The position numbers and the translations under genes are program-made. This document shows, piece by piece, positions 1 through 9,342 of a DNA stretch of 64,000 nt. Position 1 is the stretch's first letter; each line of letters begins with the position of its first letter. Under the pieces are notes generated by a model, which saw nothing but the letters and a program-made list of their open reading frames with translations, was not told where the DNA came from and made no database searches. The DNA is from Brevibacterium sp. W7.2 (GTDB lineage Bacteria > Actinomycetota > Actinomycetes > Actinomycetales > Brevibacteriaceae), in assembly GCF_018137945.1 (NCBI RefSeq), contig NZ_CP073089.1, forward strand, positions 2,170,001 to 2,234,000, written 5' to 3'.

Positions 1-2481
1 GTGCTCAACGGCCTCGACCTCGAACTCGCCGAGGTCGTCGCCCCCTCCCGCATCACCCTGCCGGGACTCGCGGCGGAGAACGAGCTCGTCATCGACGCTC
101 ATTTCTCCTATATGAACACGGGTGAGGGCCTCCACCGCTTCGTCGACCCGATCGATGACGAGGTCTACCTCTACTCGCAGTTCGAGGTGCCCGACGCCCG
201 CCGCGTCTTCCCCGTCTTCGAGCAGCCCGACCTCAAGGCCCCGTTCTCCTTCACCGTCGTCGCCCCCGAGCACTGGACCGTCGTCTCGAACTCCCCGACA
301 CCGACCCCCGGCGATCCGGCGGAGACCTTCGCCGACCTCGGCGAGGAGGCCGCCGAGGGCATGGCCGTGTGGCAGTTCGCCCCGACGACCCCGATCTCCT
401 CCTACATCACCGCGATCATCGCCGGCCCCTACCGCAGCGTCCACTCCGAGCTCGTCTCCTCCGACGGCCAGCCGGTGCCGCTGGGCCTCTACTGCCGCGA
501 ATCCCTCTTCGAGCACCTCGACTCCGACACCCTCTTCAGGATCACCCGCGCCGGCTTCGAGTTCTTCGAACGCGAGTTCGGGGTGCCCTACCCGTTCGAG
601 AAGTACGATCAGCTCTTCGTCCCCGAGTTCAACGCCGGGGCGATGGAGAACGCCGGGGCCGTGACGATCCTCGAGAACTACATCTTCCGCTCCCGTCCCA
701 CCGAGGCCCTCGTCGAGCGCCGCACCGTCACCGTCCTCCACGAGCTCGCACACATGTGGTTCGGCGATCTCGTGACGATGAAGTGGTGGAACGACCTGTG
801 GCTCAACGAGTCCTTCGCCGAGTTCATGTCGACGCTCGCAACCGCCGAGGCGACGAAGTACACCGAGGCGTGGACGACGTTCGCGACGATCGAGAAGTCG
901 TGGGCCTACCGGCAGGATCAGCTGCCGAGCACGCACCCGATCGTCGCCCCCATCGAGGACCTCGCCGACGTCGAGGTCAACTTCGACGGCATCACCTACG
1001 CCAAGGGCGCCTCCGTGCTCAAGCAGCTCGTCGCCTGGGTCGGCCGAGCCGAGTTCTTCGCCGGCCTCGCCCAGTACTTCGAGAAGCATGCGTGGGCGAA
1101 CACGGAACTGTCCGACCTGCTGCGCGAGCTCGAGGCGACGAGCGGACGCGACCTCGCGACCTGGTCGAAGCTGTGGCTCGAGGAATCCGGCGTCAACCTC
1201 ATCGAGGCGAGCGTCGAGACCGCGCCGGCCGACACCGCCCAGGAATCGGACTCCTCCCCCGCCGAGGTGGTCACGCGGCTGCGGGTGACGCAGAAGCCGT
1301 GGATCATCGAAGGGCAGCCGGTGCCGTCCCTGCGTCCGCATCGCCTCGCGATCGGCTTCTACTCCGAGAACGCGGAGGGCCGGCTCGTGCGCACACATGC
1401 CCTTCCGCTCGATCTCGACTCCGCCGAGGCGGACGTGCCCGAGGCCGTGGGACTGCCCAAGCCCGACGTCATCGTCGTCAACGACGCCGACCTCACCTAT
1501 GCGAAGGTCCGCTTCGATCCCGAGAGCATGCGGGTCGCGGCGGCGCGCCTGAGCGACTTCGACGATTCCCTCACCCAGCTGCTCGTGCTCAGCACCCTGT
1601 GGGACTCCGTGCGCGACGGCGAGCTGCCGGCCGGCGTCTACATCGAGACCCTGCTCAACCACCTCGGGGCGATCACCCACTCCTCCGGTCTGCTCACGCA
1701 GTTGCGCCAGCTCGAGACGGCCGTCGGGGCCTACCTGCCCCCGGCCGAGCGGGCACAAGCGCACACCCGCGTCGCCGACCGCCTCGGCGAGCTCTTCGCA
1801 TCAGCCCCGGCCGGATCGGATCAGGCGTTCCAGTTCCTCCGCGGAGTCATCCGGCATGCCGAATCTTCGGCGCAGATCGACCAGCTGCGGCAGTGGCTCG
1901 ACGCCGCCGAGGTCGGCGGCATCACGATCGACACGGACCTCAAATGGGAGCTGCTCATCGCGCTGTCGAACCACGATGCGATCGCCGAGTCCGCGATCGC
2001 GGACATGGCCGCCGAGGATCCCAGCGCCACCGGACAGCGGCAGGCCGCGACCGCACGGGCCGCCAGGGCCACCTCGGCGGCGAAGTCGCAGGCCTTCACC
2101 CGGATGATCGACGAGGTCGACCTGCCGAACTCGGAGCTCGGGGCCCTGGCCACCGGGTTCGCGATGGGACTGCAGACCGACACCGGTGAGCTCATCGCCG
2201 CCGAACCGCCCCTCCTCGACTTCGCCACCGAGTACTTCCAGCGGGTCTCGGGCTGGTGGGAGACCCGGACGCTCGAGATGGCGCAGACGATGACGCTCAA
2301 GCTCTTCCCGCCGGCCACCGCCCACACCGTGGCCCAGGCGACGACGTGGCTGACCGATCATCCGGCGGCCCCGAAGGGACTGCTGCGACTGATGCGGGAG
2401 AACCTCGCCGACGCGCAGCGGGCGCTGACGGCTCAGGAGACGTCCAGCATGGTTGAGGACCCGTCCAAGATCGCTCGCTAG
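1..2481 (+). CDS. pepN: Aminopeptidase N (M1 family), 5'-truncated by window edge
   Basis: Zinc metallopeptidase of family M1 that removes N-terminal residues from peptides in the cytoplasm. In the visible part the exopeptidase motif GAMEN lies at residues 213-217 and the zinc site HELAH at 247-251, with the third zinc ligand in WLNESFAE about 20 residues on. A long helical ERAP1-type domain fills the C-terminal half. Actinobacterial PepN proteins are usually about 850 residues; here 826 residues read openly from base 1 and the usual N-terminal start is missing, so I treat the gene as cut by the window edge and the GTG at base 1 as internal. A channel gene follows after 13 bases on the same strand. 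Confidence 0.95.
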   Translation: MLNGLDLELAEVVAPSRITLPGLAAENELVIDAHFSYMNTGEGLHRFVDPIDDEVYLYSQFEVPDARRVFPVFEQPDLKAPFSFTVVAPEHWTVVSNSPTPTPGDPAETFADLGEEAAEGMAVWQFAPTTPISSYITAIIAGPYRSVHSELVSSDGQPVPLGLYCRESLFEHLDSDTLFRITRAGFEFFEREFGVPYPFEKYDQLFVPEFNAGAMENAGAVTILENYIFRSRPTEALVERRTVTVLHELAHMWFGDLVTMKWWNDLWLNESFAEFMSTLATAEATKYTEAWTTFATIEKSWAYRQDQLPSTHPIVAPIEDLADVEVNFDGITYAKGASVLKQLVAWVGRAEFFAGLAQYFEKHAWANTELSDLLRELEATSGRDLATWSKLWLEESGVNLIEASVETAPADTAQESDSSPAEVVTRLRVTQKPWIIEGQPVPSLRPHRLAIGFYSENAEGRLVRTHALPLDLDSAEADVPEAVGLPKPDVIVVNDADLTYAKVRFDPESMRVAAARLSDFDDSLTQLLVLSTLWDSVRDGELPAGVYIETLLNHLGAITHSSGLLTQLRQLETAVGAYLPPAERAQAHTRVADRLGELFASAPAGSDQAFQFLRGVIRHAESSAQIDQLRQWLDAAEVGGITIDTDLKWELLIALSNHDAIAESAIADMAAEDPSATGQRQAATARAARATSAAKSQAFTRMIDEVDLPNSELGALATGFAMGLQTDTGELIAAEPPLLDFATEYFQRVSGWWETRTLEMAQTMTLKLFPPATAHTVAQATTWLTDHPAAPKGLLRLMRENLADAQRALTAQETSSMVEDPSKIAR

Positions 2482-2494
2482 GCTCGAGGGCATC

Positions 2495-3646
2495 ATGACT
2501 TCTGATTCTCTCGAGACCACTCTGCTCGCCGCCTCGCAGATCGATTGGGCGTTCCTCCTCGACGTCCCGCTGCGGGTCACCATCATCATCGTCGGTGCGC
2601 TCATCATCAACTTCCTCATGCGCATCGTCATCCGCCGCTTCGCCGCAGGCGTGGCGAAGGGCACCGTCGGCAGCTCGAAGGCGACGTCGCGGTTCTCCAC
2701 CTCGGCGATGGAGTCGCAGTTCACCGGCATCGACCAGGCGACGATCAGGGAGCGGCGCGCCCAGCGCGCGCAGACGGTGGGACGGATGCTCTCCTCGGTG
2801 ACCTCGATCGTCATCGCCGTCGTCGCGAGCCTCATCGTCCTCTCCGAGCTCAACTTCAACGTCGGCCCGATCCTCGCCTCGGCGGGTATCGCGGGTGTCG
2901 CGATCGGCTTCGGGGCCCAGGCGCTCGTCAAGGACTACCTGTCGGGCTTCTTCATGGTCATCGAGGACCAGTACGGGATCGGCGACTCCGTCGACCTCGG
3001 CGAGGCGATCGGCACCGTCGAGGACGTCGGCCTGCGCACCACCCAGGTCCGCGGCCTCGACGGGACGCTGTGGCATGTGCGCAACGGCGAGATCCTCCGC
3101 GTCGGCAACCAGTCGCAGGGCTGGGCCCGCGCCGTCCTCGACATCCCCGTCGCCTACAACACCTCGGTGGCGACGTATTCGAAGGTCATCGCCGATACGA
3201 CGAAGGTCATCGAGGAGGACCCGGAGATCGCCGATGCGATCCTCGAGCAGCCCGAGATCTGGGGTGTCGAGTCCCTGTCGGCGCAGTCGCAGGTCATCCG
3301 CACGGTGCTCAAGACGAAGCCGAACCAGCAGTGGAAGGTCGCGCGCGCCTTCCGTGCCGAGCTCAAGCGCCAGATGGACAAGTACGGCATCCACATCCCG
3401 ATCACGCAGGAGACGGTCTTCCGCACGCTGCCCGACCCCACCGAGGCGGCGAAGATCAAGTCGACGAACGAAACCGAGGACGACTCCGAGGACCACGACC
3501 GCGAGTCCGCGTCGACCGGCGGCTCGGGCAAGTCCCCGGCGACCGGTCGGGCCTCCGGCAGTCGCGCGCCGGGCGGTCGCTCGACGGGCAGCCGGTCGGG
3601 TGTCGGACACAAGGGCAGCGGGAATCCCGAGGGAAGGAAGCGATGA
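2495..3646 (+). CDS. MscS-family mechanosensitive ion channel
   Basis: Predicted small-conductance mechanosensitive channel of the inner membrane, 383 residues, that releases solutes on hypo-osmotic shock. One membrane segment lies near residues 15-45. A charged loop rich in Arg and Ser (about 50-95) precedes the second segment and the glycine/alanine-rich pore helix (GIAGVAIGFGAQALVKDYL), which is the MscS hallmark. The beta and alpha/beta cytoplasmic domains follow. The last 60 residues are a low-complexity Ser/Gly/Arg/Lys tail not usual in MscS. The start is the ATG just after a GAGGG ribosome site rather than the upstream in-frame codon inside pepN. The stop overlaps the globin start (ATGA). 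Confidence 0.9.
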   Translation: MTSDSLETTLLAASQIDWAFLLDVPLRVTIIIVGALIINFLMRIVIRRFAAGVAKGTVGSSKATSRFSTSAMESQFTGIDQATIRERRAQRAQTVGRMLSSVTSIVIAVVASLIVLSELNFNVGPILASAGIAGVAIGFGAQALVKDYLSGFFMVIEDQYGIGDSVDLGEAIGTVEDVGLRTTQVRGLDGTLWHVRNGEILRVGNQSQGWARAVLDIPVAYNTSVATYSKVIADTTKVIEEDPEIADAILEQPEIWGVESLSAQSQVIRTVLKTKPNQQWKVARAFRAELKRQMDKYGIHIPITQETVFRTLPDPTEAAKIKSTNETEDDSEDHDRESASTGGSGKSPATGRASGSRAPGGRSTGSRSGVGHKGSGNPEGRKR

Positions 3647-4035
3647 GCTCAGAGACGATCTTCGACGCGGTCGGCGGCCACCCGACGTTCACCCGGCTCG
3701 TCGACGCGTTCTACGCCAATGTCGCCGCCGACGAACCGCTCATCAGCATGTACCCGGAGGGCCACGACCTCACCGGAGCCAAGCATCGGCTCCAGATGTT
3801 CCTCGAGCAGTACTTCGGCGGGCCGACGACGTATCAGGAGGAGCGGGGCCACCCGCGTCTGCGGATGCGCCACTTCCCGTTCCCCGTCGACTTCGACGCT
3901 CGGGATCGGTGGCTGCGGGCGATGCGCGGGGCGCTTGACGAAATCGACCTGCCGCCCCTCTACGACGAGGTGTTCTGGGACTACTTCCAGCGCGCCGCCA
4001 CCGCGATGGTGAATACGAACAGCACCGGAGCCTGA
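3643..4035 (+). CDS. glbO: Group II truncated hemoglobin (TrHbO type)
   Basis: Small heme protein of 130 residues in the 2-on-2 globin fold, cytoplasmic, probably binding O2 or NO. The stretch GHPRLRMRHFPF carries the proximal heme ligand His77. Distal-pocket residues typical of group II are present: Tyr24 (B10), Tyr37 (CD1) and Trp90 (G8). The start ATG overlaps the mscS stop and sits behind an AGGAAG ribosome site, so the two genes are probably translated together. Known TrHbO proteins act in O2 handling or peroxidase chemistry; which of these applies here cannot be told from sequence. Confidence 0.93.
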   Translation: MSSETIFDAVGGHPTFTRLVDAFYANVAADEPLISMYPEGHDLTGAKHRLQMFLEQYFGGPTTYQEERGHPRLRMRHFPFPVDFDARDRWLRAMRGALDEIDLPPLYDEVFWDYFQRAATAMVNTNSTGA

Positions 4036-4101
4036 GGCTGCGAACTACGTCGATGCGCGTTCTGTTCTGCGCACACCGGCATCTGCGGCTCACCGTGGTA
4101 T

Positions 4102-4131
4102 GCAGGGCTCATGTCAGGACCAGAGCCCTGC
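4102..4131 (+). terminator. Hairpin downstream of glbO
   Basis: A perfect 9-base-pair inverted repeat (GCAGGGCTC / GAGCCCTGC) with a 12-base loop lies 67 bases after the globin stop. It sits between convergent genes (glbO on plus, a hypothetical gene on minus). No T-run follows, which is common in this GC-rich sequence, so its role as a terminator is inferred from position and symmetry. Confidence 0.4.
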
Positions 4132-4179
4132 GAATCAGGGTGAGCCCTAGCATGTTCGTGCCGCCCCCTGCCGTCTGCC

Positions 4180-4839
4180 TCAGGCGGCCTTCCGGGTGAG
4201 GAGGTGGCCGCCGGGGGTGACGACGCGCAGCCAGCCCGCGGATTCCATGACCGGGCAGGCGGCGTTCGCCGCTGGCGGGAGGAAGCGGAGGCCTGCGGCG
4301 GCGAAGGCGAGGCCCGCCGGCAGCGTCGTCCCGTGGTCGCCCGTCAGCGGGGCCGCCCACACCCGTGCCCGGAGCGCTTTGACCGCGTGCGAGCCCGCCC
4401 CGTCGGGAGTGCCGTCGGCGACCTCGGCGATCCCCGCCTCGGCGCCGGCGATAAGGGCGGTCGGGGCGATCGTGTCCGTCTGCTCCCACGGTCCCCGAGG
4501 TGGGGCGATGCCGGCCCAGGAGACGAGCATCGACGTCGGCGGCAGCGGGAGGCTCGTGCCGTTCTCCGCGCGGGCGAAGCGGTCGGTCAGCGCGGCGAGC
4601 GGGACGACCTCGTCGAGGCCGTCGAGTTCGGGGGAATCGAGCCGCTGCATCCGCATCGCGAGCACGAGCGGGGTCGAATCGCCGATCCCGTGCGGGAAGA
4701 GCGGAGCGACGGTGAGGACGAGGACCTCCGAGGCGACCTGCAGGCGCATCGCCCCGTCGGGATCGAGTCGGTGCGCCAGCGAGGTGAACGCGGCAAGGTC
4801 GGACAGGGCCTTCTCATCGGCGATCTCGAGGGTCGTCAT
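4180..4839 (-). CDS. Conserved hypothetical protein
   Basis: I do not recognise a family for this 219-residue, Ala/Leu/Pro-rich, acidic soluble protein. It has no signal peptide, membrane segment or obvious catalytic motif; the C-terminal 60 residues are strongly alanine-rich. The start ATG overlaps the stop of the upstream thioesterase gene (ATGA), so it is the second gene of a two-gene operon and its function may relate to acyl-thioester metabolism. Codon use (G/C in third position throughout) matches its neighbours, which supports it as a real gene. It is convergent with the globin gene. Confidence 0.75.
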   Translation of the reverse strand: MTTLEIADEKALSDLAAFTSLAHRLDPDGAMRLQVASEVLVLTVAPLFPHGIGDSTPLVLAMRMQRLDSPELDGLDEVVPLAALTDRFARAENGTSLPLPPTSMLVSWAGIAPPRGPWEQTDTIAPTALIAGAEAGIAEVADGTPDGAGSHAVKALRARVWAAPLTGDHGTTLPAGLAFAAAGLRFLPPAANAACPVMESAGWLRVVTPGGHLLTRKAA

Positions 4840-5378
4840 CGGCGCAGGCTCCGCATCCGCGCGGGGGCGCGCACGACCGACTCGAGGGCGACGATCTCCT
4901 CCTCGCTCAGGCGCCGCGGACGACCGCTGGCCTGGTCGACGAAGGCGATGACGGTCTCGGAGACCGTGTAGACGAGGGAGCCGTCGGGCTCGACGATGAC
5001 GTAGCTGATCGTCACCGAGGCGGGCCGCACCTCGCTGATGACGAGATCGACGGCGATCGGTCCGGGACGGTAGCTGATCGGGGCGCGGTATTCGATGGCG
5101 TGCGAGGCGACGAGGAGTTCGGTCGTCGCCGAGGCGGCCCCGAAGACCTCGGGCATCGGAAGACCGGAGACCACCTCGGCGGCGCCGTACTCCCCCGGCC
5201 CGACGGCGGCGTCGCGGCTCTGCGTCGGGGATCCCAGCGCCCGGACGCGGGCCTCTTCGAGGAGCCGGAGCTGGACGACGTTGTTGACGTGTCCGTAGGC
5301 GTCCATGTCACCCCATCTCAGTTCGAGGAGGACTCGGGTGAATTCGTCGAGAAGGGGGTTCGTGGCGCCTGAGTGCAT
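4836..5378 (-). CDS. Hotdog-fold acyl-CoA thioesterase (4HBT-like)
   Basis: Single hotdog-domain thioesterase of about 180 residues that hydrolyses an acyl-CoA; the substrate cannot be assigned. The family motif is seen near the N-terminus as RWGDMDAYGHVNN, where the Asp in GDMDAYGHVNN is the usual catalytic residue. I start it at the ATG reading MHSGATNP, because upstream codons have no ribosome site and add a Pro/Arg-rich leader foreign to the family. It is transcribed divergently from tesB, another thioesterase, across a 170-base gap, and is followed by an overlapping hypothetical gene. Confidence 0.85.
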   Translation of the reverse strand: MHSGATNPLLDEFTRVLLELRWGDMDAYGHVNNVVQLRLLEEARVRALGSPTQSRDAAVGPGEYGAAEVVSGLPMPEVFGAASATTELLVASHAIEYRAPISYRPGPIAVDLVISEVRPASVTISYVIVEPDGSLVYTVSETVIAFVDQASGRPRRLSEEEIVALESVVRAPARMRSLRR

Positions 5379-5548
5379 GATCCCATGATGCCATCCCGCA
5401 GACCCCGGCCTGTGCCCGGGCGACTCATCCCGCCGCAGGTGGCTCACCGGACCGGATCACCCGCGTGCCCGCTCGAACTGCCCTGTTGCCGGCGGTCGTG
5501 CGATGCGTCTCCTCGCAGGTCGCACGGTGCCCGGGTAGGATCGAGACG

Positions 5549-6490
5549 ATGTCCGACCCTGTCCTTCCGGAGGCCCATGTGAGCGAAACCGAACCGACCC
5601 TCGCCGAGGCGAATGTCGCCCGTCTGCACGAACTCCTCGAGTTGAGGAAGGTCGCCGTGGACGAGTCGAGGCGGGAGTCGGATCATTTCGTCGGGCCGAG
5701 CCAGTACAAGCCCGACGGCCGCGTCTTCGGCGGTCAGGTGCTCGCGCAGTGCATCGTCGCGGCCGCCGCGACCCTGCCCGCCGACCGCCTCATCCACTCG
5801 CTGCACGGCTATTTCCTGCGGGCCGGCGACGTCGCCGAACCCATCGAGTTCGGGGTCGAACGCCTCCGCGACGGCCGGTCCTTCTCCGCTCGACGCGTCC
5901 ACGCCTATCAGAAGGACGTGCCGATCCTCTCGCTCATCGCCTCGTTCCAGGACGAGCAGCCGGGATTCGAGCACTCCGAGCCGATGCCCACGGGAATCCC
6001 GGGCCCCGAGGACAGCCCCGATCTGCGGGAGCTGCTCGCCGCCGACGATTCCCTGCGCGTCACCGAATGGTTCAATCGGCGCCCCTTCGACATCCGTCCC
6101 GTCGAGCCCTTCGGGGTTCCCGGTGCCGGGGACATCGACACGGAGCTGCCCGAGCAGCACGTGTGGTTCCGCGCGAGCGCGCACTTCGGCGACGACCCCG
6201 TGCTCAATGCGGCGGCGCTGGCCTATGCCAGCGACTTCAACCTCCTCGAACCGGTGCTGCGCAAGCACGACCTCACTTGGGCCACCCCCGGCCTGCGGGT
6301 CGCGAGCCTCGACCATGCGATGTGGTGGCATCGGCGCGTCCACGTCGACGACTGGATGCTCTACGTCCAGGAATCGCCGGCGGCCCGCGGCGGTCGCGGT
6401 CTCGGCTACGGGCGGATCTTCTCCCGCGACGGCGAGCTCCTCGCCACCGTCGCGCAGGAGGGCATGGTCCGCGTCAAGGACATGCCGTGA
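5549..6490 (+). CDS. tesB: Acyl-CoA thioesterase II
   Basis: Double-hotdog thioesterase of the TesB family, about 313 residues, which hydrolyses medium and long acyl-CoAs in the cytoplasm. The N-terminal hotdog carries FVGPSQYKPDGRVFGGQVLA and the C-terminal hotdog carries the conserved block SLDHAMWWHR. The listed start is ATG (MSDPVL), but an in-frame GTG at 5579 (VSETEP) has a better ribosome site, GGAGG five bases upstream, and could be the true start. The stop overlaps the start of a small membrane protein gene (GTGA). Confidence 0.9.
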   Translation: MSDPVLPEAHVSETEPTLAEANVARLHELLELRKVAVDESRRESDHFVGPSQYKPDGRVFGGQVLAQCIVAAAATLPADRLIHSLHGYFLRAGDVAEPIEFGVERLRDGRSFSARRVHAYQKDVPILSLIASFQDEQPGFEHSEPMPTGIPGPEDSPDLRELLAADDSLRVTEWFNRRPFDIRPVEPFGVPGAGDIDTELPEQHVWFRASAHFGDDPVLNAAALAYASDFNLLEPVLRKHDLTWATPGLRVASLDHAMWWHRRVHVDDWMLYVQESPAARGGRGLGYGRIFSRDGELLATVAQEGMVRVKDMP

Positions 6491-6753
6491 GCGATGACAA
6501 GACCGCGATGATCGAGATCCTCGCCTCGATCCTCAGTCGCCTCGTCAACGTCGCCCTGTGCCTCGTGCTCACGTCGATCGCGCTGCTCATCCTCCGGGAT
6601 CGCACGGATCTCCACATCGGACTCGTCGCGATCATCGCGCTCGTCCTCGGCATCCTCGCCACGTTCGTCGTCCGCTGGCTGCTCACGCTCTTCCACCGCC
6701 TGTGGCGGAAGCTCTTCGACCGCTTCGAACCCGGAGCCGGCCCGCGCTCATAG
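6487..6753 (+). CDS. Small two-helix membrane protein
   Basis: An 88-residue protein beginning at a GTG that overlaps the tesB stop. Two hydrophobic stretches are visible, around residues 12-35 (ILSRLVNVALCLVLTSIALL) and 42-65 (IGLVAIIALVLGILATFVV), separated by a short charged turn with RDRTD. The tail is basic and aromatic (HRLWRKLFDRF). I do not recognise a family. Translational coupling to tesB and the shared terminator downstream suggest co-expression. Confidence 0.7.
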   Translation: MSDDKTAMIEILASILSRLVNVALCLVLTSIALLILRDRTDLHIGLVAIIALVLGILATFVVRWLLTLFHRLWRKLFDRFEPGAGPRS

Positions 6754-6766
6754 ACCGCCGCCCACG

Positions 6767-6801
6767 CACGAGGGCCCCGGCATGATGCCGGGGCCCTCGT
6801 G
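6767..6801. terminator. Bidirectional terminator between tesB operon and ettA
   Basis: Long perfect inverted repeat, CACGAGGGCCCCGGC against its complement, around a very short loop at about 6782-6786. It lies between two convergent genes, 13 bases after the stop of the small membrane protein and 12 bases before the ettA stop, so it can serve both strands. There is no clear T-run on either side. Confidence 0.75.
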
Positions 6802-6812
6802 TGCTGAGTCCG

Positions 6813-8495
6813 TCAGTCGCGGGTGAGGCGACGATGGGTGACGCGGTGCGGGCGGGCCGCATCCTCGCCGAGGCGCTCGACCTTGTTCTTCTCGTACGCT
6901 TCGAAGTTGCCCTCGAACCAGTACCACTGAGCCGGGTCCTCGTCGTTGCCCTCCCACGCGAGGATATGCGTGGCGACGCGGTCGAGGAACCAGCGGTCGT
7001 GGGAGACGACGACGGCGCAGCCGGGGAACTCGAGCAGCGCGTTCTCGAGCGATCCCAGGGTCTCGACGTCGAGGTCGTTCGTCGGCTCGTCGAGGAGGAG
7101 CAGGTTGCCGCCCTGCTTGAGCGTGAGCGCGAGGTTGAGGCGGTTGCGCTCACCACCGGAGAGCACTCCGGCCTTCTTCTGCTGGTCGGGACCCTTGAAG
7201 CCGAACGCGGAGACGTAGGCGCGCGAGGGCATCTCGACGGCGCCGACCTGGATGAAGTCGAGTCCGTCGGAGACGACCTCCCACAGCGACTTCTCCGGAT
7301 CGATGCCCCCGCGGGACTGGTCGACGTAGGAGATCTTCACGGTCTCGCCGACCTTGAGGTTGCCGTTGTCGAGCTCTTCGAGGCCGACGATCGTCTTGAA
7401 CAGCGTCGACTTGCCGACGCCGTTGGGGCCGATGACGCCGACGATGCCGTTGCGCGGCAGCGAGAAGCTCAGTCCGTCGATGAGCAGGCGGCCGTCGAAG
7501 CCCTTCTCGAGGTCCTTCGCTTCGATGACGATGTCGCCGAGGCGGGGGCCGGCCGGGATCTGGATCTCTTCGAAGTCGAGCTTCCGCGTCTTCTCGGCCT
7601 CAGCGGCCATCTCCTCGTAGCGGGCGAGACGGGCCTTCGACTTCGTCTGCTTGGCCTTCGGGTTCGACCGCACCCATTCGAGTTCGTCCTTGAGGCGCTT
7701 GGCGAGCTTCGCGTCCTTCTTGCCCTGGACCTGCAGACGCTCGCGCTTCTTCTCGAGGTAGGTCGAGTAGTTGCCCTCGTAGGGGTAGAGGTGACCGCGG
7801 TCGACCTCGGCGATCCATTCGGCGACGTGGTCGAGGAAGTACCGGTCGTGGGTGATGGCGATGACGGCGCCGGGGTAGGACTTGAGGTGCTGCTCGAGCC
7901 AGAGCACGGATTCGGCGTCGAGGTGGTTCGTCGGCTCGTCGAGGAGGAGCAGGTCGGGCTTCTCCAGCAGGAGCTTGCACAGCGCCACGCGGCGGCGCTC
8001 ACCGCCGGAGAGGACGCTGACGTCGGCGTCGGGCGGCGGGCAGCGCAGCGCGTCCATGGCCTGTTCGAGCTGCGAGTCGAGGTCCCACGCATCGGCTGCG
8101 TCGATGGCCTCCTGCAGCTTGCCCATCTCCTCCATGAGGGCGTCGAAGTCCGCGTCGGGGTTCGCCATCTCCTCGGAGATCTCGTTGTAGCGGTCGAGCT
8201 TCGCCTTGATCTCGGCGACGCCCTCTTCGACGTTGCCGAGCACGGTCTTGTTCTCGTTGAGCGGGGGCTCCTGCATGAGGATGCCCACCGTGTAGCCGGG
8301 GCTGAGCCGGGCTTCGCCGTTCGACGGCTGTTCGAGGCCGGCCATGATCTTGAGGATCGTCGACTTGCCGGCGCCGTTGGGGCCGACCATGCCGATCTTC
8401 GCCCCCGGGTAGAAGGACATCGACACGTCGTCGAGAATGACTTTGTCACCGTGCGCCTTGCGCGCCTTGTGCATGGTGTAAATGAATTCGGCCAT
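6813..8495 (-). CDS. ettA: Energy-dependent translational throttle protein EttA (ABC-F)
   Basis: Soluble ABC-F ATPase of 560 residues that binds the ribosomal E site and gates entry into elongation according to ATP/ADP ratio. Two ATP-binding domains are present: Walker A GPNGAGKST near residue 40 and GPNGVGKST near 350, signatures LSGGERRR and LSGGERNR, and Walker B runs ending DEPTNHLD and DEPTNDLD. The charged linker between them (VQGKKDAKLAKRLKDELEW) is the P-site tRNA interaction motif, and the extra arm in domain 1 is typical of EttA rather than other ABC-F types. It lies downstream of ssb and a lipoprotein gene on the same strand. Confidence 0.95.
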   Translation of the reverse strand: MAEFIYTMHKARKAHGDKVILDDVSMSFYPGAKIGMVGPNGAGKSTILKIMAGLEQPSNGEARLSPGYTVGILMQEPPLNENKTVLGNVEEGVAEIKAKLDRYNEISEEMANPDADFDALMEEMGKLQEAIDAADAWDLDSQLEQAMDALRCPPPDADVSVLSGGERRRVALCKLLLEKPDLLLLDEPTNHLDAESVLWLEQHLKSYPGAVIAITHDRYFLDHVAEWIAEVDRGHLYPYEGNYSTYLEKKRERLQVQGKKDAKLAKRLKDELEWVRSNPKAKQTKSKARLARYEEMAAEAEKTRKLDFEEIQIPAGPRLGDIVIEAKDLEKGFDGRLLIDGLSFSLPRNGIVGVIGPNGVGKSTLFKTIVGLEELDNGNLKVGETVKISYVDQSRGGIDPEKSLWEVVSDGLDFIQVGAVEMPSRAYVSAFGFKGPDQQKKAGVLSGGERNRLNLALTLKQGGNLLLLDEPTNDLDVETLGSLENALLEFPGCAVVVSHDRWFLDRVATHILAWEGNDEDPAQWYWFEGNFEAYEKNKVERLGEDAARPHRVTHRRLTRD

Positions 8496-8539
8496 AGTGG
8501 CCCCAGATTATCGGTTGGCGCGCCTCCGCGCCAAACGCA

Positions 8540-9238
8540 TCAGCCTCCGCCCAGCGACGGTCCGTCCGAGCTCGACGAGCCCTCCGAACCGCTGCCGGAG
8601 CCCGACGACGACCCGCTCGAATCCGACGAGCCGCTCGAGGACGAACCGCTCGACGACGAGCCTCCGGAGCCCGACGAACCCGAGGAGTCGCTCGAGCCCG
8701 AGGAGCTGTCCGGGCTCGGGGTCTCCGCGTCGTCACCGGTGATGTTCTCACCCGGGAGGTGACCGGCACCGTTGTCGTCGCCGTCCTCATCGCGCATCTC
8801 CCCCTTGGGCGCCTCGACGCCTTCGGGTCGGTCGACCTTGCCGAGCAGGCACGCTCCGGTCGATTCCGAGGGGGGCATGAGCTCGGCGGTGGCCTTGCCG
8901 GCGCGGATCTCCCCGACGACGCAGCCCTTCTCCGTCTTCACCCCGAAGACCTTCGAGGGCACTTCGTTGCCCAGCGGCGATTCGTCGAGGGTGGCCTCGA
9001 GCTGCTCGGGCTTGTATCCGGCGTCGATCATCGTGTCGAAGAACTTCTTCGTCGACGGCACTGATTCGGAGTCACCGGTCAGCGGTTCGACCGCCTTGAT
9101 GACCTTGTCGACTTCGGCCTCGGGCTTCGCCGACGTCGTCGCCGGCGCCGGTTCCGCATTGTCGTCGAGTCCGAGCAGGGAGCAGCCGGACAGGGCGATG
9201 GTCAGGGCTGCGACACCCAGGAGGGGAACGACACGCAT
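8540..9238 (-). CDS. Secreted lipoprotein with Ser/Gly-rich tail
   Basis: Predicted lipoprotein of 232 residues. The N-terminus is a lipoprotein signal peptide with lipobox LSGC, making Cys19 the lipidated residue. A folded domain of about 110 residues follows; it contains a pair of cysteines (GCVVGEI and GACLLGK) that could form a disulfide, and resembles the small actinobacterial lipoprotein domain known as DUF6993 (from memory, not searched). The last 65 residues are almost pure Ser/Gly/Asp repeats, likely a disordered cell-wall spacer. It sits between ssb and ettA on the same strand. Confidence 0.8.
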   Translation of the reverse strand: MRVVPLLGVAALTIALSGCSLLGLDDNAEPAPATTSAKPEAEVDKVIKAVEPLTGDSESVPSTKKFFDTMIDAGYKPEQLEATLDESPLGNEVPSKVFGVKTEKGCVVGEIRAGKATAELMPPSESTGACLLGKVDRPEGVEAPKGEMRDEDGDDNGAGHLPGENITGDDAETPSPDSSSGSSDSSGSSGSGGSSSSGSSSSGSSDSSGSSSGSGSGSEGSSSSDGPSLGGG

Positions 9239-9342
9239 GGATCACCTTGGGGAGGACGACGACGAACGTTCTCACTCTAGCCGATGACACTGTCAGACCG
9301 CGCAGACGATGCCGGCCCTGCTCTCCAGCCGGCCCCGGACGG

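Noticed and set aside
6801..8762. 653-codon open frame antisense to ettA
   Set aside because: Same GC3 shadow effect; ettA on the other strand has all ABC-F motifs.
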